A DNA stretch of 64,000 nucleotides, from positions 1,550,001 through 1,614,000 of the forward strand of contig NZ_CP048114.1 of NCBI RefSeq assembly GCF_010093025.1, given 5' to 3'. The notes below the pieces were generated by a model, which searched no databases, was not told the origin of the DNA, and was given only the letters and a program-made list of their open reading frames with translations. Each line of letters opens with the position of its first letter. Within the stretch, counting starts at the first letter, position 1. The translations under genes and the position numbers were made by a program. Shown here piece after piece: positions 9,075-18,670 of the stretch. The DNA comes from Edaphobacter sp. 12200R-103. GTDB lineage: Bacteria; Acidobacteriota; Terriglobia; Terriglobales; Acidobacteriaceae.

Positions 9075-10163
9075 ATGTCCACGCCCGACAAGAAGCACCG
9101 CACTTACAGGATCGCAGTCATCCCCGGCGACGGGATCGGCAGAGAGGTCGTACCCGAAGGTGTGCGCGTGCTCGAAGCCTCCGCAAGGAAGTTCGGCTTC
9201 AAACTCCAGCTTGACGAGTTCGACTTCGCCTCCTGCGACTACTACCTTGAGCATGGACAGATGATGCCCGAGGACTGGAAGCAGCAGATCGGCGGGCACG
9301 ATGCTATCTTCTTCGGCGCGGTCGGCGATCCCGCAAGAGTGCCGGACCATATCTCTCTTTGGGGCTCGCTGATTCAGTTCCGCCGCGAGTTCGACCAATA
9401 CGCGAACCTGCGCCCCGTCCGCCTGATGCCCGGAATTCCCTGCCCCCTCGCCGGACGCAAACCCGGCGATATCGACTTCCTTGTCGTGCGCGAAAACACC
9501 GAAGGCGAATACTCCTCCATCGGAGGCAAGATCTTCACCGATACCGAGCGCGAGGTCGTCATCCAGGAGACCATCATGACGCGCACCGGCGTCGATCGCA
9601 TTTTGAAGTTTGCCTTCGAGCTTGCACAGCGACGGCCCCGGAAGCATCTGACCTCAGCCACCAAGTCCAACGGCATCTCCATCACAATGCCCTACTGGGA
9701 CACGCGGGTCGAGGCCATGGCGAAGTCCTATCCTGGCATCACCTGGGATAAATACCACATCGACATCCTCACCGCGCACTTCGTCCTCAATCCGGATCGC
9801 TTCGACGTCGTCGTTGCCTCCAACCTCTTCGGCGACATCCTCTCGGACCTTGGTCCCGCCTGCACGGGAACCATCGGCATTGCCCCCTCAGGCAACATCA
9901 ACCCTGAACGCCGGTTCCCTTCTCTCTTCGAGCCTGTACATGGATCGGCCCCGGACATCGCCGGTCTCGGTGTAGCAAACCCCATCGCGCAGATCTGGTC
10001 CGCGGCCATGATGCTCGATCACCTCGGCGAAGAAGACGCCGCAGCAGCCATCCTCCACGCCATCGAGCAGGTTCTTCCCGTTCCATCCTCACGCACCCGC
10101 GACATCGGCGGCACAGCCGATACGGTCACCGCAGGAAAAGCCATAGCCGAGGCGCTCGGATAA
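9075..10163 (+). CDS. ttuC: Tartrate dehydrogenase/decarboxylase
   Basis: A 362-residue NAD-dependent beta-decarboxylating dehydrogenase with a GGAGGAG ribosome site. It has the nucleotide-fold start IPGDGIGREV, the substrate-binding Arg cluster around FRREFDQYANLRPVRL, the RENTEGEY loop, the Lys of KSNGIS, the metal-binding Asp pair in SNLFGDILSDLG, and the adenine-binding EPVHGSAPDIAG. The GRKPGDIDFLVVREN stretch and the loop lengths fit the tartrate dehydrogenase branch (TtuC/DmlA) better than LeuB. The reaction oxidises tartrate or D-malate, with decarboxylation for malate. It pairs with dctA upstream as an uptake-and-use unit. D-malate as the main substrate is an alternative. Confidence 0.88.
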   Translation: MSTPDKKHRTYRIAVIPGDGIGREVVPEGVRVLEASARKFGFKLQLDEFDFASCDYYLEHGQMMPEDWKQQIGGHDAIFFGAVGDPARVPDHISLWGSLIQFRREFDQYANLRPVRLMPGIPCPLAGRKPGDIDFLVVRENTEGEYSSIGGKIFTDTEREVVIQETIMTRTGVDRILKFAFELAQRRPRKHLTSATKSNGISITMPYWDTRVEAMAKSYPGITWDKYHIDILTAHFVLNPDRFDVVVASNLFGDILSDLGPACTGTIGIAPSGNINPERRFPSLFEPVHGSAPDIAGLGVANPIAQIWSAAMMLDHLGEEDAAAAILHAIEQVLPVPSSRTRDIGGTADTVTAGKAIAEALG

Positions 10164-10214
10164 TCCGCAGCGGCCTCCAGAGCAAAGTGGCTGCACTTTT
10201 TGAACGTCGGTTCC

Positions 10215-10310
10215 GGAGGTGTCATCCTGAGCGTAGCGCCAGCGCGAAGTCGAAGGATCTGTGGTCGGGAATGGTGGCTAAGCCAGCAGATCCCAGATCC
10301 CTTCGACTCT
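10215..10310 (+). repeat. REP-like dispersed repeat, intact copy
   Basis: Within the gap after ttuC lies GTCATCCTGAGCG, then CGCGAAGTCGAAGGATCTG, then a partly complementary AGATCCC..CCTTCGACTC return, so the element can fold back on itself. Related copies occur at 60119-60152 and 60591-60640, always between genes. It sits where convergent transcripts of ttuC and the RND outer-membrane factor meet. Confidence 0.6.
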
Positions 10311-10380
10311 GCCGCTCGCTGTAAAACTGTGAGAAGCGTCGCTCAGGAGGAGACTCCTCAAGAGAGGGCAATGAGCGCAT

Positions 10381-11856
10381 TTAAGGCTGTTGCGGAAGCA
10401 GCGATGTATTCCATCCTCCACCAAGCGCCTTGATCAGCAAAACGCTCGCCTCAAGACGGCGGCGTGTGATATCGATATCGTTGCGCTCATTCTGCAACAG
10501 CGCCGTCTGCCACGTAATCACTTGCAGATAGGTGTCGACCCCACCTTCGTAGCGAGTATTAAACAGATCCAGTGACTGCCGGGCCGACGACGTCGCCGCC
10601 TGTTGCTGGCCGGATTCAATCTCAAGTCCATGCAACGCATTCAGGCTGTCTTCTACCTGCTGAAATGCCGTGAGTGTCGTTTGCCTGTACGAAGCCACTG
10701 TACCGTCATAGTCCGCTCGGGCAATATCGCTGACAGAGCGTCTTCGTCCATGGTCGAATAGCGTCTGCGACAGCGTCGGTCCAACTGCAAAGAAGCGACT
10801 GGGCCATGTAAACCAATTCAGCGCCGATGTTCCTGTAAATCCTGCAGCAGCCGAAAGCGAAAGCGTCGGATAGAACGCAGCCTGCGCAATTCCAATCTGC
10901 TCGTTGGCAGCCGCCATGCGACGCTCAGCCGAAGCGATATCGGGCCGCCGTTCCAGCAGTTGCGAAGGAAGGACTCCGGGAATCTCCGGCATCGCCGGCC
11001 CGGCAACAGTAACCGGGCTGCGCGGCAGCGTAAACTGCGCAGGAGCCTTACCAATCAGCATCGCGATCGCGTGCTCATACTGTGCGCGCATGATGTCTAC
11101 ATCGGTCGCCTGCACCTGCGCGGTCTGCAGCTGTGTCCTCGCCTGCGTCACGTCCGACAGCGGAGCTGCGCCTCCTTCATAACGATCCTCCGTCAGCTGC
11201 AAGGCATCCTGAAAAGCCTTCACCGTCTCGTCCAGCAGCTTCCGCTGCCCATCGGCCGAGCGCAGATTGAAGTAGTCAATCGCAAGCTCCGCATGCAGTG
11301 ACAGCCGCGTCGTCTCCAGATCCGCTGCCGATGCCTGTGCCTGCTCCCGCGACTGCGTAATGCTGCGACGAATCCTTCCCCACAAGTCAATCTCGTAGTT
11401 CAGATCGATCGGCAGGGTAAAGTCTCCCGTCCCGTTACTGGCAACAGACTTGTTGAAATACGGCTGATTGGTCGAGTTCCGAATCGCCCCTATACCCGGA
11501 TTTGCCGAGACGGTAGGAGCAAGATCGGCCCGATAGAATCGAACCGCAGCGCGCGACGCGCGGAAGTTTGCCTCTGCCTCTTTCAAGGTCTGGTTCGCGG
11601 GATCCACCTGGGCTTCAAGCTCGTTCAATTGTGAATCGTTGAACAGCGTCCACCAGTCGCCCTTCAACTGGGCATCGCTGGGCTGCGCGATCTTCCATCC
11701 ATCTGAAGCCTTGAAGTTACTCGGGAGAGCTTCTTTGAACTCCGGCGCCAGCGGCGCTGTGGGCCGAACGTACTCCGGGCCGACGCGGCAGCCGGAAATC
11801 AGAAAGGAAAGACTCCCCGCCAACGCAATCAGCGCTGATCGTGCACGATCTCTCAT
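10381..11856 (-). CDS. RND efflux outer-membrane lipoprotein, NodT/OprM family
   Basis: A 491-residue protein with a lipoprotein signal ending in LISGC (Cys about residue 23), followed by the family opening VGPEYVRPTAP. Two tandem outer-membrane-efflux repeats carry the long coiled helices of a TolC-like channel. The family motif around LLERRPDIASAERRMAAAN is clear. It is the third gene of the operon permease (16300) - adaptor (13115) - channel; its ATG overlaps the adaptor stop by four bases. It would be the outer-membrane exit duct of this pump. Confidence 0.95.
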   Translation of the reverse strand: MRDRARSALIALAGSLSFLISGCRVGPEYVRPTAPLAPEFKEALPSNFKASDGWKIAQPSDAQLKGDWWTLFNDSQLNELEAQVDPANQTLKEAEANFRASRAAVRFYRADLAPTVSANPGIGAIRNSTNQPYFNKSVASNGTGDFTLPIDLNYEIDLWGRIRRSITQSREQAQASAADLETTRLSLHAELAIDYFNLRSADGQRKLLDETVKAFQDALQLTEDRYEGGAAPLSDVTQARTQLQTAQVQATDVDIMRAQYEHAIAMLIGKAPAQFTLPRSPVTVAGPAMPEIPGVLPSQLLERRPDIASAERRMAAANEQIGIAQAAFYPTLSLSAAAGFTGTSALNWFTWPSRFFAVGPTLSQTLFDHGRRRSVSDIARADYDGTVASYRQTTLTAFQQVEDSLNALHGLEIESGQQQAATSSARQSLDLFNTRYEGGVDTYLQVITWQTALLQNERNDIDITRRRLEASVLLIKALGGGWNTSLLPQQP

Positions 11857-13115
11857 CGGCTTCCTTTCGCCTTACGGTTCACCCGCACCGGCGCTCCATT
11901 GGTCAGCGAATCCGAAGGATCCAGCACGATCTCATCCGATTCCGTAAGCCCCGACGTCACTTCAAGCGTACTGCCATAGTCGTGTCCAATCGTGATCGGC
12001 GTCAGCTGCACATGATCGTTGCGAACCACGGCCGCACGCAGCCCTTCGGAGCGGAACAGCAGTGTATTGGCGGGAATCGTAACCGTATTGCTTCCGCCAG
12101 GTATATGGAAGTGCACAAACACGTACGCTCCCGGCAGCAATGCGCCATCGTGATTGTCTACGTCCACTTCCACATTCAGCGTGCGGGTCGCGTGATCAAT
12201 TGCATTTGCATTCCGTACAATCACACCCTGAATCTTCACGCTCGGATTCGAGTCCTGCGTCAGGTATGCCTTATCGCCGTTGTGAATCGAATCGGCATAG
12301 ATCTCAGGGACCGAGGCATACACGCGCAGCTTTCCTGTCGCGGCCAGATGAAAGAGTTCGCGAGGATTCGTCGAGCCGGAGCCTGCCGTGATCAGGTCGC
12401 CTATATCCGTATTGCGAACGGTAATCACGCCATCGAACGGAGCGATGATCTTCTCATAACTCTGCAGTTGCTCCAGGCGCCGTACGTTCGCCTTGCTGGC
12501 ATCTACGGCGGCCTGCGCAGCAATGTAGTTACTGCGTGCCTGGTCGGCCTCCTGCTGCGAGACAGCGTGTTTGGCCAGCAGGCTCTGCCAACGATTGCTC
12601 GTCACACCAGCCAGCTGCATATTGGCCTCAATCCTCTCCAGCTCGGCCCTCGACTGCTGCAGCTGCTGATCGACCTCAGGGGTTTCAATCTCAGCCAGCA
12701 ACTGTCCTTTACGCACCCGCGAGCCAATGTCGAAGTACCACTTCTTCAGGTAGCCATTCGTGCGCGAATAGATCGGCGTTTCGGTAAACGCCTGCACATT
12801 GCCCGGAAGGATCAGCTCCTGCGCGGCCGACCCAGTTTGTGGATGCGTCACATTCACGGTGGGAATTGCAGCTTCATCGGTCGCCTTTGCAAGCTCCTTC
12901 TCCTGCGAGGAGCGCACACGGACCCCATACACAATCGCCGCCATCAACGCTATAGCAAATAAAATGCCGATTACCTTGCCGCTGCCGGGACCGCCTTCAG
13001 GCGGATTACTCGAAGCCTCCTCGCGATGAGCCGGGACGACATCCGTCTGTGCCGAATCCGTCGTCTGTTCTACGGGCATACCTTCCTCCAGGTTCTTTCC
13101 ACCGTTGTGGCTCAT
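11853..13115 (-). CDS. RND efflux periplasmic adaptor (membrane fusion protein)
   Basis: A 420-residue HlyD/AcrA-type adaptor. It has a cytoplasmic tail of about 45 residues, one N-terminal membrane anchor (KVIGILFAIALMAAIVYGV), a barrel-sandwich lipoyl half-motif (GYLKKWYFDIGSRVRKGQLL), a coiled-coil hairpin (about 130-200), the second lipoyl half (IIAPFDGVITVRNTDIGDLI) and a beta-barrel/membrane-proximal C-terminus. It overlaps both neighbours by four bases, so permease, adaptor and channel are translationally coupled. Confidence 0.95.
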   Translation of the reverse strand: MSHNGGKNLEEGMPVEQTTDSAQTDVVPAHREEASSNPPEGGPGSGKVIGILFAIALMAAIVYGVRVRSSQEKELAKATDEAAIPTVNVTHPQTGSAAQELILPGNVQAFTETPIYSRTNGYLKKWYFDIGSRVRKGQLLAEIETPEVDQQLQQSRAELERIEANMQLAGVTSNRWQSLLAKHAVSQQEADQARSNYIAAQAAVDASKANVRRLEQLQSYEKIIAPFDGVITVRNTDIGDLITAGSGSTNPRELFHLAATGKLRVYASVPEIYADSIHNGDKAYLTQDSNPSVKIQGVIVRNANAIDHATRTLNVEVDVDNHDGALLPGAYVFVHFHIPGGSNTVTIPANTLLFRSEGLRAAVVRNDHVQLTPITIGHDYGSTLEVTSGLTESDEIVLDPSDSLTNGAPVRVNRKAKGSR

Positions 13116-16100
13116 GCGTGCTCCTTCACCAGCCGTTTGCGCTCGCGGCTTCTCCGACGCCCTTCACTTCCGTGAATCAGTGCAAACACGCTTGGAACAA
13201 ACACCAGGGTCGCGACCGTGGCACACAATAGTCCACCAATCACTGCTCTACCCAGCGGCGCGTTCTGCTCACCGCCGTCACCCATCCCCAACGCCATAGG
13301 AACCATGCCGATAATCATCGCCAGGGCCGTCATAATGACCGGGCGAAAACGCGTCGTCCCAGCCTCGATGGCGGCCCTGATCGCATTGTCATGCTCCTCC
13401 AGCTGCGTCTTGGCAAACGAGATCACCAGGATGCTGTTCGCCGTCGCTACGCCCATGCACATAATGGCTCCCATCAGAGCAGGAACGCTCAGGGTGGTCC
13501 CTGTCAGAAACAGAAATAGAATGATGCCCGCAAGCGCCGCCGGAAGAGCCGTAATGATGATGAATGGATCGGTCCAGCTCTGGAAGTTCACAACGATCAA
13601 CAGGTAGACCAGGACGATCGAGAAGAAGAGTCCGCCAATCAGCCCGATATATGAAGCCCGCATCGTCTCCACCTGGCCTTTCAGGGTGATGAAGGTGCCG
13701 CGCGGAAGGTCCTTTCTATTCTTATCGAGAATCTTCTGGATGTCTCTGCTCACGGCTCCAAGGTCGCGGCCCTGCACATTGCCATAGATATCGACAACGC
13801 GGCGCAGGTTGACCTGGTTGATCACCGACATCTCATGACCGCGCTTAACCGTCGCAAGATTGGCAAGGATTGCCGGCGCCGTCGAGCTGCCCGGAGGGCC
13901 GGCCGTCGTGCGGTTGATCGGGATATTGCTCAGGTCCTGGATCGAGGACATCTTGTACTGCGGCGTCTGGGCCACGATGAAGTAGTTAATGTGGTTTCTC
14001 CAGTTCAAAAAGAACATTGGAGTAACTTGGAAACTTCCGCTCAGCGTATTCAGAACACTGGTCGCGACGTCACGCTCCGTATAGCCGCCCTGCGCCGCCT
14101 TGGTCCGGTCGACATTCAGATCCAGGGTGGGATAGTTGAATGGCTGCTGGATACGGAGGTCCGTCAGTCCGGGGACGGTACGCAGCTGGGCCAGAATCTT
14201 GTCTGCCTGCTCTTTACTTGCCTCGACGTCGTTGCCCTCCAATTGAACATCGATCGGCGCAGGCAGGCCGAAGTTCAGAATTTGTGTCGTAATGTCCGCC
14301 GGAAGCATGTAGAAGGTGGCATTCGGGAACTTGCGCGGCAGCGTATCTCTTAGCACGCGAATGTAACGCTCCGTCGGATGATGATGCTCCTTCAACGTCA
14401 CCATCACATCGCCGTCGCTTGCCCCTATTGTCCCGTTCGTCAGATGCTGTGTATTCATCGGGCTGTACGGCAGTCCAATGTTGTCCAGGATATTGTCGAT
14501 CTCGTCCGCGGGAATCTCCCGCCGGATCTCATCCTCGACCAAGTCAAACAGCCTGGCCGTCTCTTCGATACGCAGCCCCGGCGTACCGCGGACATGGAGG
14601 ATAAACTGACCGCTGTCCGTGTCCGGAAAGAAGTCTTCTCCCATGAACGGAACCAGTAAAAACGCTGCAAGACAGGCCAGCAGAAATGCAGGAACGAAGG
14701 CTCTCCTCTTCGCCACCAGCCTCGCCAGCAATCCGTGGTATCCCGAACGGATCCGCTCAAAACCATATTCGAACGCACGCTGGAAACGGGCAAAGAAACC
14801 GTTGCCCGGCATCACATGGCTGTGCTCACGCAGCAGAAACATCGCAAGCGTTGGGACCAGCGTACGGCTGAGGACATAGCTGGCCAGCATGGCGAAGACG
14901 ACTGCCTCAGCCAGCGGAACGAACAGGTACCGCGCTACGCCGCCCAGGAAGAACATCGGAAGAAACACGATGCAGATGCAGAGCGTCGAGACGAGTGCAG
15001 GCACGGAGATCTGCGCCGCCCCTTCCAGAATTGCCTCGCGCAGCGGAAATCCCTCCTCTAGAAATCGCTCGATGTTCTCAATCGTGACCGTGGCGTCGTC
15101 CACCAGAATTCCTACTGCCAGTGCAAGGCCGCCCAGCGTCATCGTGTTGATCGTCTCGCCCATCAGGCTTAGAACAATCACCGACGTAAGAATCGACAGA
15201 GGGATCGAGACCGCAATGATCAGCGTCGAGCGCCAGCTTCCCAGAAACACCAGGATCATGATCGCCGTCAGGACGGCGGCAATCACCGCCTCTCGAATGA
15301 CGCCCTCAACTGCTCCACGCACAAAGATGCTCTGGTCCGACAGCAGAGTCATCTTCAGCTCCGGAGGCACCGTGGCCGCCGCATGCGGCAGCACATCCCT
15401 GACGCCCTTCACCACATCCAGCGTAGAGGCGTTTCCGTTCTTCAGGATGGAGATCAGCACGCCGCGCCGGCCATCCTGTCGAACCACATTCGTCTGGACC
15501 TGAAAACCGTCGCTTACGCTCGCGACATCCCGCAGATAGATCGTCGTCCCGTTTACCTGTTTCACCGGAATCCGCGAAAGTTCCTCTACCGTGCGCGGAG
15601 TACCGTTAGTACGGACGTCATACTCCGTCTGGCCAATTTTGATGGTCCCCGACGGAGTCACCACATTCTGCTGCCCAACGGCGTTCAGCAGGTCTGCCGG
15701 AGCAACTCCCTTGGACTGCATCGCCGCCGGATCCATCGCAATATTGACCTGACGCTGCTTGCCTCCATAGGGCAGAGGAATCACCGTACCCGGTACGGTC
15801 ACCAGCTGCGGACGAATGAAGTTGGCTGCATAATCGTTCAGCTGCGACTCCGACAGCCCCTGTCCAGAAACGCCAATCTGCAGAATCGGCACACTCGAAG
15901 CCGAGAAGTTGATAATCTCCGGTGGCAGTGTTCCCGGAGGCAGTTGCCGCAGCATGTACTGCGAAGCAGCCGTCACCTGTGCGTTCGCCGTATCCAGCGA
16001 AGCGCCCGGCTGCAGGAAGATCTTGACCACCGCGACCCCGTTATAGGTCGTCGATTCGATGTGCTGAATATTGTCGACAAGGCTGGTCAGCGCCTTCTCG

Positions 16101-16300
16101 TACGGGGTGGTGAGGCGCCCCTCCATCTCCTCCGGATTCAACCCCGTATACTGCCAGCCCACCGAGATGACCGGGATATTGATATTGGGAAAGATATCCG
16201 TCGGCGTCCGCAGAATGGCCACAGGCGCAGCAATGAGGATCAATAGCGCGAGGACTATGAACGTATACGGCCGATTCAGCGCAACTTTAACAATCCACAT
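13112..16300 (-). CDS. RND multidrug efflux permease (HAE1-like), system 1
   Basis: The 1062-residue permease has twelve membrane helices and two large periplasmic loops. The helix-4 proton-relay pair is intact as Asp401-Asp402 (GILVDDATVTIEN), preceded by GGLALAV, and the second half carries the matching GxxxxNSILVISF region. The opening (RPYTFIVLALLI, RTPTDIFPNINIPVISV) is typical of the acidobacterial/proteobacterial HAE1 subgroup. It is the first gene of the operon and diverges from a LysR regulator at 16430, with two palindromes between. The substrate cannot be read from sequence; lipophilic drugs or plant phenolics are usual for the family. Confidence 0.95.
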   Translation of the reverse strand: MWIVKVALNRPYTFIVLALLILIAAPVAILRTPTDIFPNINIPVISVGWQYTGLNPEEMEGRLTTPYEKALTSLVDNIQHIESTTYNGVAVVKIFLQPGASLDTANAQVTAASQYMLRQLPPGTLPPEIINFSASSVPILQIGVSGQGLSESQLNDYAANFIRPQLVTVPGTVIPLPYGGKQRQVNIAMDPAAMQSKGVAPADLLNAVGQQNVVTPSGTIKIGQTEYDVRTNGTPRTVEELSRIPVKQVNGTTIYLRDVASVSDGFQVQTNVVRQDGRRGVLISILKNGNASTLDVVKGVRDVLPHAAATVPPELKMTLLSDQSIFVRGAVEGVIREAVIAAVLTAIMILVFLGSWRSTLIIAVSIPLSILTSVIVLSLMGETINTMTLGGLALAVGILVDDATVTIENIERFLEEGFPLREAILEGAAQISVPALVSTLCICIVFLPMFFLGGVARYLFVPLAEAVVFAMLASYVLSRTLVPTLAMFLLREHSHVMPGNGFFARFQRAFEYGFERIRSGYHGLLARLVAKRRAFVPAFLLACLAAFLLVPFMGEDFFPDTDSGQFILHVRGTPGLRIEETARLFDLVEDEIRREIPADEIDNILDNIGLPYSPMNTQHLTNGTIGASDGDVMVTLKEHHHPTERYIRVLRDTLPRKFPNATFYMLPADITTQILNFGLPAPIDVQLEGNDVEASKEQADKILAQLRTVPGLTDLRIQQPFNYPTLDLNVDRTKAAQGGYTERDVATSVLNTLSGSFQVTPMFFLNWRNHINYFIVAQTPQYKMSSIQDLSNIPINRTTAGPPGSSTAPAILANLATVKRGHEMSVINQVNLRRVVDIYGNVQGRDLGAVSRDIQKILDKNRKDLPRGTFITLKGQVETMRASYIGLIGGLFFSIVLVYLLIVVNFQSWTDPFIIITALPAALAGIILFLFLTGTTLSVPALMGAIMCMGVATANSILVISFAKTQLEEHDNAIRAAIEAGTTRFRPVIMTALAMIIGMVPMALGMGDGGEQNAPLGRAVIGGLLCATVATLVFVPSVFALIHGSEGRRRSRERKRLVKEHA

Positions 16301-16369
16301 CTGTTTTGGACGCCTCTTTTACTCGGAAGCGGGAAAAATCTTCCAGCTTCTATATTGATTCTTTGGTCT

Positions 16370-16419
16370 GACAATTGTCGCGTAGTTCTTTCCGGCACCA
16401 TCTATCGGAAAAACCGATA
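16370..16419. promoter_or_regulatory. Putative LysR operator pair between divergent promoters
   Basis: Two palindromes lie in the 129-base gap between the RND operon and lysR. The first is GACAATTGTC (16370-16379, perfect 10-mer). The second is TATCGG-AAAAA-CCGATA (16403-16419, perfect 6-bp arms, a T-N11-A type site). Their centres are about 36 bases apart, roughly 3.5 helical turns, which fits the recognition/activation site arrangement of LysR-type regulators. The promoter boxes themselves are not clear. Confidence 0.6.
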
Positions 16420-16429
16420 TCATGACCTA

Positions 16430-17335
16430 ATGGAGCTGCGCCACCTTCGTTACCTCGTCGCCGCCGCAGAAAACGGCAGCTTCAGCGGAGCCGCCCGCCG
16501 GCTCCACGTCGCCCAATCCGCCATCAGCGAACAGCTCTCAGACCTCGAGCAGGAGATCGGCGTCCAGCTCTTCACCCGCTCGTCCAGAAAGACCAGCCTC
16601 ACCCCCGCCGGAGAGCTCTTCCTCGCCGAAGCGCGGCAGATCCTGGCGGATGCCGACCACGCCGTAGAGACCGCGCGCCGCGCCCAGCGTGGCGAGATCG
16701 GCTCCCTCAGCATCGGCTTCTTCGCCGGCAGCGTAGGGGTCAACTTCCCCCGGCTCATCCGTTCCTTCCGCAAGCAGCATCCCGGCGTACGCCTCTCCAT
16801 GGTGGAGATGACCTCCACCCGTCAGTGGCAGGCCCTTGTCACCGGAGAGATCGACGTGGGCTTTACCCGTCGCGTCGAACCCGAGTTCCGCACCGACCTC
16901 ATCTCCGAGATCCTCCATCAGGATCCCATCGTCGCTATCGTTCCCAAGGGGCACCCCGTCGCGCCCGGCCCCGTCGACCTCCGCGATCTCGCAAGCGAGC
17001 CCTTCGTGCTCTCCTCCCGCGATACCTCGCCTGCCGTCTTCGATAAGGTCATCGAACTCTGCTCCGAGGCTGGCTTCTCCCCGCGCATCGCCAGCATCTC
17101 CAGTGTCTGGTCCAGTGTCGCCGTGATGGTACAGGCTGGCGAGGGGATCGCTTTGCTCCCTCTCAACCAGCAACAGTCACGTACACGCGATCTCGCCTTT
17201 TGCCCCTTGCTCGCCAAGGACGCCTTCGTCGATTTTGTGATGACATGGTCGCCACAGCACGACAGCGACCTGAATCGCAGCTTCCGTCTACTGGCAAAGA
17301 CGCATTCCACCGGACCTGGAATGCGTCCCTATTAG
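16430..17335 (+). CDS. LysR-type transcriptional regulator
   Basis: A 301-residue regulator starting at the ATG at 16430 (MELRHLRYLVAAAENGSF), the standard LysR opening; the longer in-frame start at 16355 would run through the operator. The N-terminal winged helix-turn-helix (residues about 1-60, with AARRLHVAQSAISEQL) is followed by a linker helix and the periplasmic-binding-like effector domain (from about residue 90, SIGFFAGSVGVNF). The closest named branch looks like the aromatic/hydroxyacid group (BenM/CatM/AlsR-like). Divergence from the system-1 RND operon makes that operon its probable target, along with its own gene. Confidence 0.93.
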   Translation: MELRHLRYLVAAAENGSFSGAARRLHVAQSAISEQLSDLEQEIGVQLFTRSSRKTSLTPAGELFLAEARQILADADHAVETARRAQRGEIGSLSIGFFAGSVGVNFPRLIRSFRKQHPGVRLSMVEMTSTRQWQALVTGEIDVGFTRRVEPEFRTDLISEILHQDPIVAIVPKGHPVAPGPVDLRDLASEPFVLSSRDTSPAVFDKVIELCSEAGFSPRIASISSVWSSVAVMVQAGEGIALLPLNQQQSRTRDLAFCPLLAKDAFVDFVMTWSPQHDSDLNRSFRLLAKTHSTGPGMRPY

Positions 17336-17359
17336 CCCGCCGACAAGCGCCGCAACGCC

Positions 17360-18670
17360 CTACTGCCCCGTCTGGTAACGAATCGCAGCCAGCGACCGCT
17401 GGTAGTCATATCGCGCGTTCGTGTTGCCGATCTCTGCCGATGTCTGGGCCAGCTGCGCCTGGCTCAACTCGACAATACTGCTCAGCCCCAGCTTGTACCG
17501 TGTCTGCGCCAGATCGAGCGCCTGATTGGCCTGATTTAGAAGCTTGGCCGTCACGCCAATCTTCTGGTACGCCGATTGCGCAGCCAGCCAAGACACCCTG
17601 ACATCTCGCGCGATCGTGTTCCGCAACGCACGAACCTGCTCCTGCGCCGCGCTGGCCCGGTAATCCGCTTCTTTTGCCCGGGCCGAATACAGTCCGCCAT
17701 TGAACACAGGAATATTAATGTTCACCCCGGCTGCTCCATACCAGTTCGATGTAATCGCATCCGACCGCACCGGCGCTCCTCCGGCATCCGCCAAAGCGGA
17801 GATCGTAGGACGCCACAGCTCGTGTTCCGCCTTCCGATATTTCTCCGCCGCCTGTTGCTGCTCATTTAAAGCAGCAAGATCGGGCCGCGATTGGAAGGCC
17901 AGCATCGTCAGCGAATCGATATCCTGCACAGGAGCCTTCGATTGGCCCATACGATCCACCAGCTGAAAATTCTGCTGGCGCTCATACCCAAGCACATTGC
18001 TCAAATCTGCGAACGCCGCATCCTCTTCATTCTGCGCGTCGAGCAGAAGCACCTGGGCCTGGTTCAGATTTACCTCGGCAAAGCTTTCATCCAGCGTCGA
18101 TTTCAACTTCGCATTCGCCAAAGAGCCAACCAGGTTCGCCGTATCCTGTCGAAACGACACTGTCTTCTTCGCTACGTTCACGACCGATTGGGCGGCCAGC
18201 GCGCGATAAAACGCCTGATCGACAGCCAGCTTGATATCCGCCTCGGTCGCAAGCTCGCTCGACTGCTGGGCCCGTGCATTCAGTGCCGCACTGCTCACCA
18301 GATTTCGTGTACGGCCGAAATCCGTGATCAATTGGCTCACGGAGACTCCCCCCGCCGCTCTCGTATACAGAACCGGATTGTTCAGCACGCCTGCCGTAAG
18401 CCGCCCGCCATCGTGCGCGTCGACCGCAGTCAGGCTGCCGGTTACTGTAGGAAGCTCCGCTGCCTTTGCCTGCCGCGTTACCTCTCCTTCGGCCAGCGCC
18501 AGTAGCTTCGCTGTAGAAATCTGCGGATGATTCTTGATTGCAATCGCTTCGGCATCGGCCACCGTCAGCTTCACGGGAGCAGGAGTACCACCGGTACCCT
18601 GTCCCCAGCCCGAAGCGCCTGCACCCGACAGAAGAACTCCCGTAACAACAACCGTTCTAAACCTGTTCAC
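17360..18670 (-). CDS. TolC-family outer-membrane efflux protein, system 2
   Basis: The real start is the GTG at 18670. AGGAGG sits 6 nt upstream (18677-18682) and the product then begins with a normal signal peptide (MNRFRTVVVTGVLLSGAGAS). The ATG at 18703 would prepend 11 residues and spoil it. The 436-residue protein has two OEP repeats with long helices and no lipobox, unlike the channel of system 1. It overlaps the end of the system-2 permease by 14 bases and is the last gene of adaptor-permease-channel operon 2. Confidence 0.93.
   Translation of the reverse strand: MNRFRTVVVTGVLLSGAGASGWGQGTGGTPAPVKLTVADAEAIAIKNHPQISTAKLLALAEGEVTRQAKAAELPTVTGSLTAVDAHDGGRLTAGVLNNPVLYTRAAGGVSVSQLITDFGRTRNLVSSAALNARAQQSSELATEADIKLAVDQAFYRALAAQSVVNVAKKTVSFRQDTANLVGSLANAKLKSTLDESFAEVNLNQAQVLLLDAQNEEDAAFADLSNVLGYERQQNFQLVDRMGQSKAPVQDIDSLTMLAFQSRPDLAALNEQQQAAEKYRKAEHELWRPTISALADAGGAPVRSDAITSNWYGAAGVNINIPVFNGGLYSARAKEADYRASAAQEQVRALRNTIARDVRVSWLAAQSAYQKIGVTAKLLNQANQALDLAQTRYKLGLSSIVELSQAQLAQTSAEIGNTNARYDYQRSLAAIRYQTGQ

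Noticed and set aside
16355..16429. Earlier start of the LysR gene
   Set aside because: The extension reads through the palindromic operator; the standard LysR N-terminus begins at 16430.
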